In this document: positions 8,409 through 17,627 of the stretch, in pieces
How positions within the stretch are numbered: the first letter of the stretch is position 1
Layout of the letters: each line of letters opens with the position of its first letter
From: Staphylococcus succinus
Lineage (GTDB): Bacteria; Bacillota; Bacilli; Staphylococcales; Staphylococcaceae
Assembly: GCF_029024945.1 (NCBI RefSeq)
Contig: NZ_CP118976.1
Span: 1,736,001-1,800,000, forward strand
Direction of reading: 5' to 3'
Length of the DNA stretch: 64,000 nucleotides
Position numbers and translations under genes: made by a program
The notes under the pieces: model-generated
The model's input: only the letters and a program-made list of their open reading frames with translations
Database searches by the model: none
Told to the model about the DNA's origin: nothing

Positions 8409-11400
8409 TTACATATTTTTCATTGTAAATGTCATACTTTCGATGACATTTGTTAACGCATTAGCTGTATCTAAAGATGTCAGGCAAGGCACGCCATTTT
8501 CAACTGAGGAACGTCTGATTTGGAAACCATCACGTTCAAATTCTTTACCTTTAGTCATTGTATTAATTACTATTTGTACTTCTCCATTTTGTATACGTGT
8601 AAGTAAATCATCTTCGTAACCGATTTTACCAACGACTTCAGCTGGAATATTCTGTTCTGCTAATTTATTTGCAGTACCTTCAGTTGCAAGTATTTTGTAG
8701 CCTACTTCATTTAAACGGCTCGCAATATTAACAACCTCATCTTTATCTTTATCACTTACTGTCATTAATACTGTACCGTGGTCTTTAACTTCCATACCAC
8801 TTGCAGTAAGGCCTTTGAATAATGCTTTTTCTAAAGTTAAATCTTTACCCATGACTTCACCTGTAGATTTCATTTCAGGTCCAAGCGTAATATCAACATT
8901 TTTTAATTTATTAAAGCTAAAGACTGGAGCTTTAACAAAGACGCCTTCAGTATATGGTTGAATACCAGCTTTATATCCTAAATCAAGTAGTTTTTCACCT
9001 ATAATCGCTCGCATTGCTAGTTGAGCCATTTGAATATTTGTTATCTTACTTAAAAATGGAACGGTACGACTTGAGCGTGGGTTCACTTCAAGTACATAAA
9101 CGCCGTCATGCGCAATTACAAATTGGATATTGATTAACCCTACGATATTTAATCCTTTTGCTAATCGAATCGTAAAATCTTCGAGTGTCTCCATCTCTGC
9201 TTGCGTTAATGTTTGGGGTGGATATACTGCAATAGAGTCACCTGAATGCACACCGGCTCTTTCAATATGCTCCATGATGCCTGGAATAATGACTGTTTCA
9301 CCATCAGAGATTGCATCTACTTCGATTTCTTTCCCAGTTAAATATCTATCTATCAGTACTGGATGATCAGGGCTTGCTTTTACTGCTTCGTTCATATAGT
9401 TTTCTAATTCTGCATCACTATTAACGATTTCCATCGCACGACCACCCAAAACGTATGAAGGTCTTACAACTACTGGGTATCCAATATTTCTGGCATTTTC
9501 AAGCGCTTCTTCAGGCGATGTTGCTGTTTTCCCATTAGGTTGTGGTACATCAATTGTGTGTAATAATGCCTCAAACTCTTTACGGTCTTCAGCACGATTT
9601 AAGTCTTCTAATGAAGTACCTAAAATTTTCACATCATGTTTTTCGAGTTTATCAGCTAAATTAATTGCAGTTTGTCCACCAAACTGTACAACTACACCTT
9701 TAGGTTGCTCTAAATCAATAATATTCATAACATCTTCTTCAGTAAGCGGCTCAAAATATAGCTTATCCGAAATTGAGAAATCAGTTGATACTGTTTCAGG
9801 ATTGTTATTCACAATAATTGCTTCATAACCCGCTTGTTGAATCGCCCACACTGCATGAACAGTTGCATAGTCAAACTCTACACCCTGTCCGATGCGAATT
9901 GGTCCAGACCCAAGCACTAATATCTTCTCTTTGTCTGTGACGATGGATTCATTCTCTTGTTCATATGTACCATAATAGTAAGGTGTTGCAGATTCAAATT
10001 CTGCTGCACAAGTATCTACCATTTTATACACCGGTGTAATCCCATGTTCTTGTCTTAATGCATACACTTCTTCTTCCGACATATCAAAGCGATGCGCAAT
10101 TACACGATCACTAAAGCCATAATCTTTTGCAAATTTAAGATAATCTATATCTCCTTTATTCGCTTTTAAATTATGTTCAATATTGATGATATGTTGGAAT
10201 TTATTTAAGAAAAAGTAATCAATTTTTGTCATTTCATGAATTTCTTCAAGGGTAGTACCTCGACGAATCGCTTCACCTATAAAGAATAAACGTTCATCAT
10301 CTTGATCATTAATGCGCGCTTTAATATAGTCTAAATCAAATGTTTCTCCGTTAGGCAATCCAAGATGATGTACACCATACTCTAATGAACGTATTGCTTT
10401 TAGCAATGATTCTTCATATGTTCTACCTATTGCCATAACTTCTCCAGTAGCTTTCATTTGAGTCCCTAAAACACGTTCACCTTTGCCAAATTTATCAAAT
10501 GGAAAACGTGGAATTTTAGAGATGACATAATCTAACGCAGGTTCAAATGCCGCATAAGAAGTGCCTGTAATTGGATTTAACATTTCATCTAGCGTTAAAC
10601 CTACTGCAATTTTAGCTGCTAATTTAGCAATTGGATATCCCGTAGCTTTAGACGCCAATGCTGATGAGCGAGAAACACGAGGATTCACTTCAATAATGTA
10701 ATAATCCATAGAATAAGGATCTAATGCTAATTGAACGTTACAGCCACCTTCTATGCCCAATGCACGAATGACTTTTAATGATACATCACGTAACATTTGA
10801 TATTCCACATCTGATAATGTCTGGCTAGGTGCTACAACAATTGAGTCACCTGTGTGGATACCTACAGGATCAATGTTTTCCATATTACATACTACAATTG
10901 CATTATCATTTTTATCTCTCATTACTTCGTATTCTATTTCTTTAAAACCTGCAATTGATTTTTCAATTAAACATTGCGTTGCTGGACTATAGTGTAAACC
11001 ATTAGAAACAATCTCTTTTAACTCTTTATCATTATGACAGATACCTCCGCCAGTACCTCCCATTGTAAATGCTGGTCTAACGATAAGTGGGTATCCCACT
11101 TGCTCTTTAAATTTAAATGCCTGTTCAACAGTGTTAACAATATCACTCTCTGGTACAGCTACTTCTAAATCATTCATTAGTGTTCTGAATAACTCTCTAT
11201 CTTCAGCTTGTTGAATAGATTCTAACTTCGTACCTAAAAGTTGCACATTATTTGCTTCAAGTACACCACTATCATGTAACTGAATTGCCATATTCAAACC
11301 TGTTTGACCACCTAATGTAGGTAAAAGTGCATCTGGTTGCTCTTTACGTATAATTCGAGCAATAAAATCATGTGTTAAAGGTTCAATATATACTTTATCT

Positions 11401-11582
11401 GCAATTTCAGTATCCGTCATAATTGTAGCCGGATTTGAGTTCACTAATATAACGCGATAACCTTCTTCTTTTAATGCGAGACAAGCTTGTGTACCTGCAT
11501 AATCAAATTCTGCTGCTTGACCAATAATAATAGGTCCTGATCCAATAACTAGAATTGTTTTGATATCATTACGTTTAGGCAT
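8409..11582 (-). CDS. carB: Carbamoyl-phosphate synthase, large subunit (pyrimidine operon)
   Basis: CarB makes carbamoyl phosphate from bicarbonate, ammonia passed from CarA, and two ATP. The protein has two homologous halves, each with GSGPI-IGQ and an ATP-grasp domain (FTMGGTGGG and SYVLGGRAM glycine loops), then an allosteric domain containing GTANKLAEQNIPAEVV. I chose the ATG at 11582 (MPKRNDIKTILVIGSGP, 1057 residues, the family length) because AAAGGAG lies just before it; a longer frame from 11612 adds ten residues without support. It overlaps carA by 8 nt. Confidence 0.97.
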   Translation of the reverse strand: MPKRNDIKTILVIGSGPIIIGQAAEFDYAGTQACLALKEEGYRVILVNSNPATIMTDTEIADKVYIEPLTHDFIARIIRKEQPDALLPTLGGQTGLNMAIQLHDSGVLEANNVQLLGTKLESIQQAEDRELFRTLMNDLEVAVPESDIVNTVEQAFKFKEQVGYPLIVRPAFTMGGTGGGICHNDKELKEIVSNGLHYSPATQCLIEKSIAGFKEIEYEVMRDKNDNAIVVCNMENIDPVGIHTGDSIVVAPSQTLSDVEYQMLRDVSLKVIRALGIEGGCNVQLALDPYSMDYYIIEVNPRVSRSSALASKATGYPIAKLAAKIAVGLTLDEMLNPITGTSYAAFEPALDYVISKIPRFPFDKFGKGERVLGTQMKATGEVMAIGRTYEESLLKAIRSLEYGVHHLGLPNGETFDLDYIKARINDQDDERLFFIGEAIRRGTTLEEIHEMTKIDYFFLNKFQHIINIEHNLKANKGDIDYLKFAKDYGFSDRVIAHRFDMSEEEVYALRQEHGITPVYKMVDTCAAEFESATPYYYGTYEQENESIVTDKEKILVLGSGPIRIGQGVEFDYATVHAVWAIQQAGYEAIIVNNNPETVSTDFSISDKLYFEPLTEEDVMNIIDLEQPKGVVVQFGGQTAINLADKLEKHDVKILGTSLEDLNRAEDRKEFEALLHTIDVPQPNGKTATSPEEALENARNIGYPVVVRPSYVLGGRAMEIVNSDAELENYMNEAVKASPDHPVLIDRYLTGKEIEVDAISDGETVIIPGIMEHIERAGVHSGDSIAVYPPQTLTQAEMETLEDFTIRLAKGLNIVGLINIQFVIAHDGVYVLEVNPRSSRTVPFLSKITNIQMAQLAMRAIIGEKLLDLGYKAGIQPYTEGVFVKAPVFSFNKLKNVDITLGPEMKSTGEVMGKDLTLEKALFKGLTASGMEVKDHGTVLMTVSDKDKDEVVNIASRLNEVGYKILATEGTANKLAEQNIPAEVVGKIGYEDDLLTRIQNGEVQIVINTMTKGKEFERDGFQIRRSSVENGVPCLTSLDTANALTNVIESMTFTMKNM

Positions 11583-12675
11583 TTGTGATACGCTCCTTTG
11601 CTTTATGGTCATTCATCATTTTAATAAATTCATCAAATAAATAATTGGAATCTGAAGGTCCTGGACATGCTTCAGGATGATATTGAACTGAAAATGCTGG
11701 TAATGTTTTATGTCTTAAACCTTCGACCGTACCATCATTAATAGCTATATGTGTCACTTCTAGTTCTGTATCAATTAACGAATCTTTATTTATTGCATAA
11801 CCATGATTCTGACTCGTAAGTGCTATTTTTCCAGTTTTCAAATCTTTAACTGGGTGGTTGGCCCCTCTGTGTCCAAATTTCATTTTAAATGAGGTAGCAC
11901 CTTGCGATAATGCAAATAATTGATGACCTAAGCAAATACCAAAGAATGGAATGTGTCCTAAGATGCCTTTAATCATTTCCACAGCAACTTGAACTTCTTC
12001 GGGATCCCCAGGACCATTTGACAACATGACGCCATCTGGAGACATTCTTATAATAGCTTCTGCAGAAGTATCATATGGTACAACCGTCACATTACAACCA
12101 CGTGTATTCAACTCTCTAACAATATTTTGTTTTTTACCAAAGTCCACTAACACAACACTCAAATCGTAACCGGAAGATACATATGGTGATTTCGTCGATA
12201 CCGTTGTCACTTCATTACGTGGTAATTCTGTAGATTTTAATTGCTCAACGATTTGAGTAATACTTGCTTTATCATCTGTAAATGCTGCTTTTAAAACGCC
12301 AAAATTTCTGATTTTACGCGTGATACTTCGTGTATCAACGCCAGAAATACCCGGAACATCATATTCTACTAATACTTCATGCAATGTTTTTTGTTGTCTG
12401 AAATTACTAGGATGTGCACTCGCTTCTTTTACAACTACACCATTCAATGTAGGTACAAGTGACTCAAAATCGTCTCTATTAATACCATAATTCCCAATCA
12501 ATGGATAGGTAAATGTGATAATTTGACCAGTGTATGATGGATCAGATATCGTCTCTTGATAACCTGTCATTGCCGTATTAAATACAATTTCTCCCACTGT
12601 CAATTTATCTGAACCCAATGGGTAACCTTCATAATATGTTCCGTCTTCTAATACTAGATAGCGTTTCTGCAACAT
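11575..12675 (-). CDS. carA: Carbamoyl-phosphate synthase, small (glutaminase) subunit
   Basis: CarA hydrolyses glutamine and channels ammonia to CarB. The 366-residue protein has an N-terminal CPSase domain (GEIVFNTAMTGYQETISDPS) and a class I glutamine amidotransferase domain with the nucleophile Cys in FFGICLGHQ near residue 245 and the His/Glu pair in QYHPEACPGP. Its ATG overlaps the pyrC stop by one base and its end overlaps carB by 8 nt, so all three are translationally coupled. Confidence 0.97.
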   Translation of the reverse strand: MLQKRYLVLEDGTYYEGYPLGSDKLTVGEIVFNTAMTGYQETISDPSYTGQIITFTYPLIGNYGINRDDFESLVPTLNGVVVKEASAHPSNFRQQKTLHEVLVEYDVPGISGVDTRSITRKIRNFGVLKAAFTDDKASITQIVEQLKSTELPRNEVTTVSTKSPYVSSGYDLSVVLVDFGKKQNIVRELNTRGCNVTVVPYDTSAEAIIRMSPDGVMLSNGPGDPEEVQVAVEMIKGILGHIPFFGICLGHQLFALSQGATSFKMKFGHRGANHPVKDLKTGKIALTSQNHGYAINKDSLIDTELEVTHIAINDGTVEGLRHKTLPAFSVQYHPEACPGPSDSNYLFDEFIKMMNDHKAKERITNA

Positions 12676-13949
12676 TATTTTTCCTCCTTAAATTTAACTT
12701 CACCTTCAACTAATGTTAATACTGGAGTTCCATAAACTTTGTATCCAATAAATGGTGTATTATTACCTTTCGATGCAAAGTCTTCTGCCTTGATTTCACT
12801 TTCTTCATCTAGATTGATCACTGTTAAATCTGCTAAACCACCTTCTTCCAACCTACCATAAGGTAAATCAAACGTTTGCGCTGGTTTAATTGTTAAATAA
12901 TCAACAAGTTGTTGTAATGACCAATCTCCATTTTTAACGAAGTGTGTATATAATAATGGGAATGCTGTTTCACTACCAACAATGCCAAATGGCGCCTTCG
13001 TCATAGATTGCGCTTTTTCTTCAGCAGCATGTGGTGCATGATCCGTTGCGATACAATCAATTGTGCCATCTAATAAACCTTCTAATAATGCATCTCTATC
13101 TTCTTTGCTTCTTAACGGGGGATTCATTTTGTATATTGCATCATCACCTGGTACATCATCTTCTGTTAATAACAGATGGTGTGGGGTTACTTCTGCAGTG
13201 ACTTTAATACCCGCTTTCTTAGCATCACGAATGGCTCTGACACTTTCTTTCGTCGACACATGGCACACATGATAATGTGCACCTGCCGCTTCAGCTAAAA
13301 GTACATCACGCGCGATTTGAACTGCTTCACAAATATTAGGAATACCAGGTATGCCCAATGCTTTACTGCGTTGCCCTTCATGCATAGCTCCACCATAAAT
13401 TAAGCTATTGTCTTCACAGTGCGCTACAACAGCTTTATTAACTTTTGCTGCCGCTTGCATTGCTTCATACATCATATTAGCTTGTTGAACCCCCACACCA
13501 TCATCAGTAAAGGCAAATGCGCCATTTTGTGCAAGTGCTTCGAAATCTACATGTGTTTGACCGGCTTGTCTTACTGTAATAGACGCATATGGTAAAACTC
13601 TTACTTGTGCGTTTTCTTCTATTAATTGATTTAAATGTTTTAAATTCTCTTCTGAATCAGGTACTGGACGCGTATTAGGCATTGGACATACCGTCGTAAA
13701 ACCACCTCTAGCAGCTGCTTTAGTACCTGTTTCTATCGTTTCTTTGTGTTCCCCACCCGGTTCACGTAAATGTACGTGCACGTCGACTAAACCTGGCGAA
13801 ACAAATTGACCTTTAACATCTATAACTTCTATCTCTGCATCAACTTCAATTTTTGGCGCGATTTTTTTTATGTGTTGACCTTCGATTAAAATTGAAACCT
13901 CTTTAAATTCACCATTTTGTAAAATCTTAGCATTATTTAATAACTTCAT
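12675..13949 (-). CDS. pyrC: Dihydroorotase (type I, multifunctional-type)
   Basis: PyrC cyclises carbamoyl aspartate to dihydroorotate, a zinc-dependent amidohydrolase reaction. The 424-residue protein shows DVHVHLREPG near residues 56-65 (metal-binding His pair), AHCED, CHVSTK and ATDHAPHA. The length and HVHLREPG form are those of the Bacillus-type enzyme. The ATG at 13949 lies inside the last 17 nt of pyrB, with an AGGGGC ribosome binding site inside pyrB. Confidence 0.97.
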   Translation of the reverse strand: MKLLNNAKILQNGEFKEVSILIEGQHIKKIAPKIEVDAEIEVIDVKGQFVSPGLVDVHVHLREPGGEHKETIETGTKAAARGGFTTVCPMPNTRPVPDSEENLKHLNQLIEENAQVRVLPYASITVRQAGQTHVDFEALAQNGAFAFTDDGVGVQQANMMYEAMQAAAKVNKAVVAHCEDNSLIYGGAMHEGQRSKALGIPGIPNICEAVQIARDVLLAEAAGAHYHVCHVSTKESVRAIRDAKKAGIKVTAEVTPHHLLLTEDDVPGDDAIYKMNPPLRSKEDRDALLEGLLDGTIDCIATDHAPHAAEEKAQSMTKAPFGIVGSETAFPLLYTHFVKNGDWSLQQLVDYLTIKPAQTFDLPYGRLEEGGLADLTVINLDEESEIKAEDFASKGNNTPFIGYKVYGTPVLTLVEGEVKFKEEK

Positions 13950-14847
13950 TAGTTTCTGCCCCTTTTGTTTGTAATATATAATCTATAACAGCCATTCGTA
14001 AGTACATTCCATTTTCCATTTGTTTGAAAATGCGAGATTTTGATGCTTCTACAAGTGAGTGATCAATCTCTACACCTCTATTTACTGGAGCTGGATGCAT
14101 TACGATTGCTTGATTGTGTAATTTGTCATACCTTGCTTGTGTTAACCCAAATTGTTCATGATAGTTATTTGCTTCAAAGCTTGTGCTCTCTCCATTATCA
14201 TGTCTTTCGTGTTGTACCCTCAATAACATAACAATATCTATATGATCTATAACTGTATCAATGTCAACATAAGGTGCATCAAGTGAACAATCCTTCCACG
14301 CTTCAGGACTTGAAAACATCACGTTTGCGCCAAGTGCAGATAAGCTCTGAAAGTTACTTCTAGCAACGCGAGAATTTTTAATATCTCCACAAATCAAGAT
14401 ATTGAGTCCTTCAAATGACTGATATTCTTCATATATTGTCATAATGTCTAATAAACTTTGGGTAGGATGTTGGCCACTGCCATCTCCTCCGTTAATAATT
14501 GGGATGTTAAGTGATTTTAATTCTTCGTAATATGTAGTCTGTGAATGTCTAATCACGAGAACATCTGCACCAACTTGCTCTAAAGTTTTGCATGTGTCAT
14601 ATAATGACTCACCTTTTTGAACTGAAGATGTATTAGTCTCAAAATCAATTAATTTTAGTCCTAATTTTTGTTCGGCTACTAAGAAACTACTTTTAGTGCG
14701 AGTAGAATTTTCAAAAAATAAATTTGCTACAAATTTATCTTCATAACGTTGAGGCTTTAGATCACCTTTTTTTATAGCGCTTGCGCGTTGAATTAACTCA
14801 TAAATTTCATTTGTAGATAGATGTTCCATTGAAAGTAAATTATCCAT
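13933..14847 (-). CDS. pyrB: Aspartate carbamoyltransferase, catalytic subunit
   Basis: PyrB condenses carbamoyl phosphate with aspartate, the first committed step. The protein shows the carbamoyl-phosphate loop FFENSTRTKSSF, HPTQSLLD and HPAPVNRGVEI. The start is the ATG at 14847 (MDNLLSMEHL), directly after AGGAGG; the frame is open further upstream but without support. The 304 residues exceed the 293 I recall for S. aureus, through an extra C-terminal tail (YILQTKGAETNEVIK) that runs into pyrC. No regulatory PyrI is present, as usual in Firmicutes. Confidence 0.96.
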   Translation of the reverse strand: MDNLLSMEHLSTNEIYELIQRASAIKKGDLKPQRYEDKFVANLFFENSTRTKSSFLVAEQKLGLKLIDFETNTSSVQKGESLYDTCKTLEQVGADVLVIRHSQTTYYEELKSLNIPIINGGDGSGQHPTQSLLDIMTIYEEYQSFEGLNILICGDIKNSRVARSNFQSLSALGANVMFSSPEAWKDCSLDAPYVDIDTVIDHIDIVMLLRVQHERHDNGESTSFEANNYHEQFGLTQARYDKLHNQAIVMHPAPVNRGVEIDHSLVEASKSRIFKQMENGMYLRMAVIDYILQTKGAETNEVIK

Positions 14848-14876
14848 GTTCAGCCTCCTCATAATACAATGTTCAC

Positions 14877-16184
14877 TTATTTAGTCGCTACTGCTTCTTT
14901 CGGTAATATCAGATTTAATATAATTCCTGCTAACGCTGCAAGTGCCATGCCTTCTATTTCGAGTTTGACACCTACACCATTTAAGTTGAAAACTAAGTTC
15001 CCGATACCAATTACAAGTATGACTGATGCAATAACTAAGTTACGATTACTAGCAAAATCCACTTCGCTCTCAACAAGCATTCTTAAGCCACTTGTCGCAA
15101 TGATACCAAAAAGTAATATGGATACACCGCCCATTACAGGTGTAGGTATTGATGATACAAGTGCTGTGAATTTCCCTACAAATCCTAAGATAATTGCAAT
15201 CACCGCAGCACCACCGATAACATAAACACTATAAATTTTTGTGATTGCTAAGACACCAATATTTTCACCATATGTCGTACTCGGCGGCCCACCAATAATA
15301 CTTGCAAACATAGTAGAAACACCATCACCTATAATAGATTTATCTAATCCAGGATCCTTAAAAAAATTTCTTCCTACAATTTTATTTATGACCATTTGAT
15401 GGCCAATATGCTCACTCACAGTAACAAATACAATAGGTATCAATACAAGAATCAATCCTAAGTGAAACGAGGGTGTATAATCTTTAAAAGGAATATACAC
15501 TTCCGGCAGTTGTAACCATTTTGCTTTTATAATCGGTGCAAAGTTGACCAAACCCATGAACATTGACAAGACATAGCCCGTTACAATACCGATTAATACT
15601 GGTATTAAAGATAAGAATCCTTTAAAGAATCCTTGTACAGCTATTGTGACAAGTAAAGTAATCATAGCTACAGCTAGATAACTCAAATTATATCCTTTCA
15701 TATCTGAAGCATTTTCAAACATTGCCATGTTTACAGCTGTTGGCGCTAAACTCAAACCAATAACCATAATTACTGGACCTACAACTACAGGAGGTAAAAG
15801 CTGCATCAACCAGTTCGTTCCACTGATTCTTATAGCTAGTCCAATGAGTACATACATGACACCACTCATAAAAAGTGCCATTAGCATGTCACCCAAACTG
15901 TGAGAATTTAAGCCAGTAATAATGGGTGTAATAAACGCGAAACTCGAACCTAAGTAAGCTGGTATTTTAGCTTTTGTAATTAATATATATAACAATGTTC
16001 CTATACCTGATGCTAGTAATGCAGATGATATCGGCAATCCTGTTAAAAATGGTACCAGTACTGTAGAACCAAACATAGCAAATAAGTGTTGCGTACTTAA
16101 AAACGCCCATTGGCCAAATTTAGGTCTATCTTGCACATCTAATACTGGTTTGACTGTCCGTTCGAACATTGTTTCATTTTCCAT
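14877..16184 (-). CDS. pyrP: Uracil permease (NCS2 family)
   Basis: The 435-residue polytopic protein has about 12-14 hydrophobic segments and belongs to the NCS2 nucleobase:cation symporters. The NCS2-type sequences SEHIGHQ and GGPPSTTYGENIGV (about residues 250-310) are clear. It imports uracil and is the second gene of the pyr operon, as in Bacillus and Staphylococcus. The start has a GAAGGGAAG ribosome binding site immediately after a terminator hairpin. Only 29 nt separate it from pyrB, too little for the third attenuator known from B. subtilis. Confidence 0.96.
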   Translation of the reverse strand: MENETMFERTVKPVLDVQDRPKFGQWAFLSTQHLFAMFGSTVLVPFLTGLPISSALLASGIGTLLYILITKAKIPAYLGSSFAFITPIITGLNSHSLGDMLMALFMSGVMYVLIGLAIRISGTNWLMQLLPPVVVGPVIMVIGLSLAPTAVNMAMFENASDMKGYNLSYLAVAMITLLVTIAVQGFFKGFLSLIPVLIGIVTGYVLSMFMGLVNFAPIIKAKWLQLPEVYIPFKDYTPSFHLGLILVLIPIVFVTVSEHIGHQMVINKIVGRNFFKDPGLDKSIIGDGVSTMFASIIGGPPSTTYGENIGVLAITKIYSVYVIGGAAVIAIILGFVGKFTALVSSIPTPVMGGVSILLFGIIATSGLRMLVESEVDFASNRNLVIASVILVIGIGNLVFNLNGVGVKLEIEGMALAALAGIILNLILPKEAVATK

Positions 16185-16203
16185 GTTTTACGCTTCCCTT
16201 CAT

Positions 16204-16241
16204 AAAAAAAATCTCTTTACATTGTATTCATGTAAAGAGAC
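16204..16241 (-). terminator. Attenuator-type terminator before pyrP
   Basis: On the minus strand, TCTCTTTACA and its complement TGTAAAGAGA form a 10-bp stem followed by a T run, ending about 20 nt before the pyrP ATG. In the intercistronic leader between pyrR and pyrP this is the expected site of PyrR-controlled premature termination. Confidence 0.85.
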
Positions 16242-16330
16242 TCAAAAAGTGTACACTATCTTATTTTTAAACTTTAGATTGATTCATCCATTACATGACT
16301 CAACCATGGTTCAATAAATTAAGATAATAT

Positions 16331-16452
16331 GAAGAGGTTTATTATAACTGTTATACCATCACTGATTATTAACTACAAACCTATCTAGGTATGTGCGCAG
16401 TCATTAGTCACATGATTCCAAACCTCTTCCCTTTCTCAGTCTCTCGTACTGA
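16331..16452 (-). promoter_or_regulatory. Second pyr leader element: possible degenerate PyrR site and long-range stem
   Basis: In the pyrR-pyrP transcript, AGTACGAGAGACT (16439-16451 region) resembles but does not fully match the PyrR-binding loop AGTCCAGAGAGGCT of the first leader. Just after it, GAAGAGGTTT (16429-16420) is perfectly complementary to AAACCTCTTC (16340-16331), about 80 nt further on. The stem is seen directly; its role as antiterminator or anti-antiterminator is inferred. Confidence 0.45.
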
Positions 16453-16463
16453 ATTAAAAGGTG

Positions 16464-16991
16464 CTATTCAATTACTACTGCATTTCTTGAATCGATTTCA
16501 TCAAGAAATACCGAAACAGCTTCTTCCCTTGCAGTCGGAATATTCTTTCCTACAAAGTCTGCACGTATTGGTAATTCCCTGTGGCCTCGATCAACTAATG
16601 TTGCTAAGCCTATTTTTTTAGGTCTAGCATATTGAAGTACTGCATCTAATGATGCTCTGACCGTTCTTCCTGTATATAAAACATCATCAATAATTATGAC
16701 GACTTGATTTGTGATATTTACATCTATCTCATATGTTTTTTCATTGCTGTGATTCGATGTTTGTTCTAAATCATCTCTAAACTGGGTAATATCGATTGTC
16801 CCCGTAGGCACTACTTTTTCTTCGATACTTTCAATCTTTTGCTGGAGACGTCTTGCTAAAAAAGCCCCACGCGTCTTAATGCCTAACAATATTAAATTAT
16901 CAGTACCTTTATTATATTCTAAAATTTCGTGTGCAATACGTGTCACCGTTCTCTGTATAGCCGCTTCATCCATAATAACGCGTTCTGACAT
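16464..16991 (-). CDS. pyrR: PyrR, pyr operon attenuator protein / uracil phosphoribosyltransferase
   Basis: PyrR binds the pyr mRNA leader in the presence of UMP or UTP and causes transcription termination; it also has weak uracil phosphoribosyltransferase activity. The 175-residue protein shows the PRPP-binding motif VVIIIDDVLYTGRTVRA near residues 95-111 and the RNA-binding-associated DRGHRELPIRADFVGKN. The ATG at 16991 (MSERVIMDEAAI) has the GGGAGGT ribosome binding site at the proper distance; a GTG three codons earlier lies against it and is not used here. It heads the pyr operon. Confidence 0.97.
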   Translation of the reverse strand: MSERVIMDEAAIQRTVTRIAHEILEYNKGTDNLILLGIKTRGAFLARRLQQKIESIEEKVVPTGTIDITQFRDDLEQTSNHSNEKTYEIDVNITNQVVIIIDDVLYTGRTVRASLDAVLQYARPKKIGLATLVDRGHRELPIRADFVGKNIPTAREEAVSVFLDEIDSRNAVVIE

Positions 16992-17057
16992 TTTAGGCAC
17001 CTCCCTTAATTTGTTTAATCAACAACTTATTAATGCAATAATGTTTAGGATATAAAG

Positions 17058-17091
17058 AAAACCCCATGCCTTTATTCAGACATGAGGTTTA
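17058..17091 (-). terminator. Attenuator terminator in the pyrR leader
   Basis: AACCTCATG and CATGGGGTT arms around CTGAATAAAGGC on the minus strand are followed by TTTTCTTT. It lies in the 5' leader of pyrR, about 65 nt before the start, downstream of the PyrR-binding loop. Confidence 0.85.
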
Positions 17092-17267
17092 CTTATAAGG
17101 ATATCACAAACAATTAAGAGACATATCTTGCTTTACTTAGATGATTTCTCTTACATAAATATGGTTATATTTATGTCTCCCACTGTGCTAAATGTTATAG
17201 CTACAGTAGTATTAATTTGTTTTCACAAATCATATGTTTGTATACCTTAATTAAAGTCATGTCTTCG

Positions 17268-17282
17268 AAGCCTCTCTGGACT
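17268..17282 (-). promoter_or_regulatory. PyrR-binding loop in pyr operon leader
   Basis: The minus strand reads AGTCCAGAGAGGCTT, a full match to the known PyrR RNA-binding loop consensus (ARUCCNGNGAGGYU). It lies about 40 nt after the promoter and about 180 nt before the leader terminator, a longer gap than I would expect from B. subtilis. Confidence 0.92.
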
Positions 17283-17322
17283 TTCATTTAAAGACGTACG
17301 TTCGCTTTATTAAACTGTCATA

Positions 17323-17351
17323 ATATTATCACGAATAGACTAAACTTGCAA
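17323..17351 (-). promoter_or_regulatory. Sigma-A promoter of the pyr operon
   Basis: On the minus strand TTGCAA (17351-17346), exactly 17 nt, then TAATAT (17328-17323). It lies just upstream of the PyrR-binding loop, giving a leader of roughly 320 nt. Confidence 0.85.
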
Positions 17352-17494
17352 GTGTATTTAGGGAACAACTGCTGCTTCCATAATTAAAGCTATATTTATA
17401 TAGTATTCTTTAATGTACTTGTCTTCACCTTTATCTTGCGTATACATTCAATGATGTAAGAGATCATATTAAATATCGCCTAATATATTCAAAA
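17352..17494. other. Short intergenic spacer upstream of the pyr promoter
   Basis: About 140 bp between the pyr promoter and the rluD terminator. I see no gene, repeat or strong hairpin in it. With the leader (17001-17322) it makes up the 630-bp gene-free stretch between pyrR and rluD. Confidence 0.5.
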
Positions 17495-17546
17495 GAAAAT
17501 GACGGTATCTACTGAAGTAAAGCAGACACCGTCATTTTCAAATTAA
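17495..17546 (-). terminator. Terminator after lspA-rluD
   Basis: AAAATGACGGTATCT and AGACACCGTCATTTT arms pair with one G-T, and a T-rich stretch follows on the minus strand. It lies about 80 nt beyond the rluD stop. Confidence 0.85.
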
Positions 17547-17627
17547 ATAAGCTATTGATATCCAAGCCAAAGTATCTTACGAAGCATAACATTTAGCATG
17601 AATACTTGTGATTTGTATTGCTAATTT

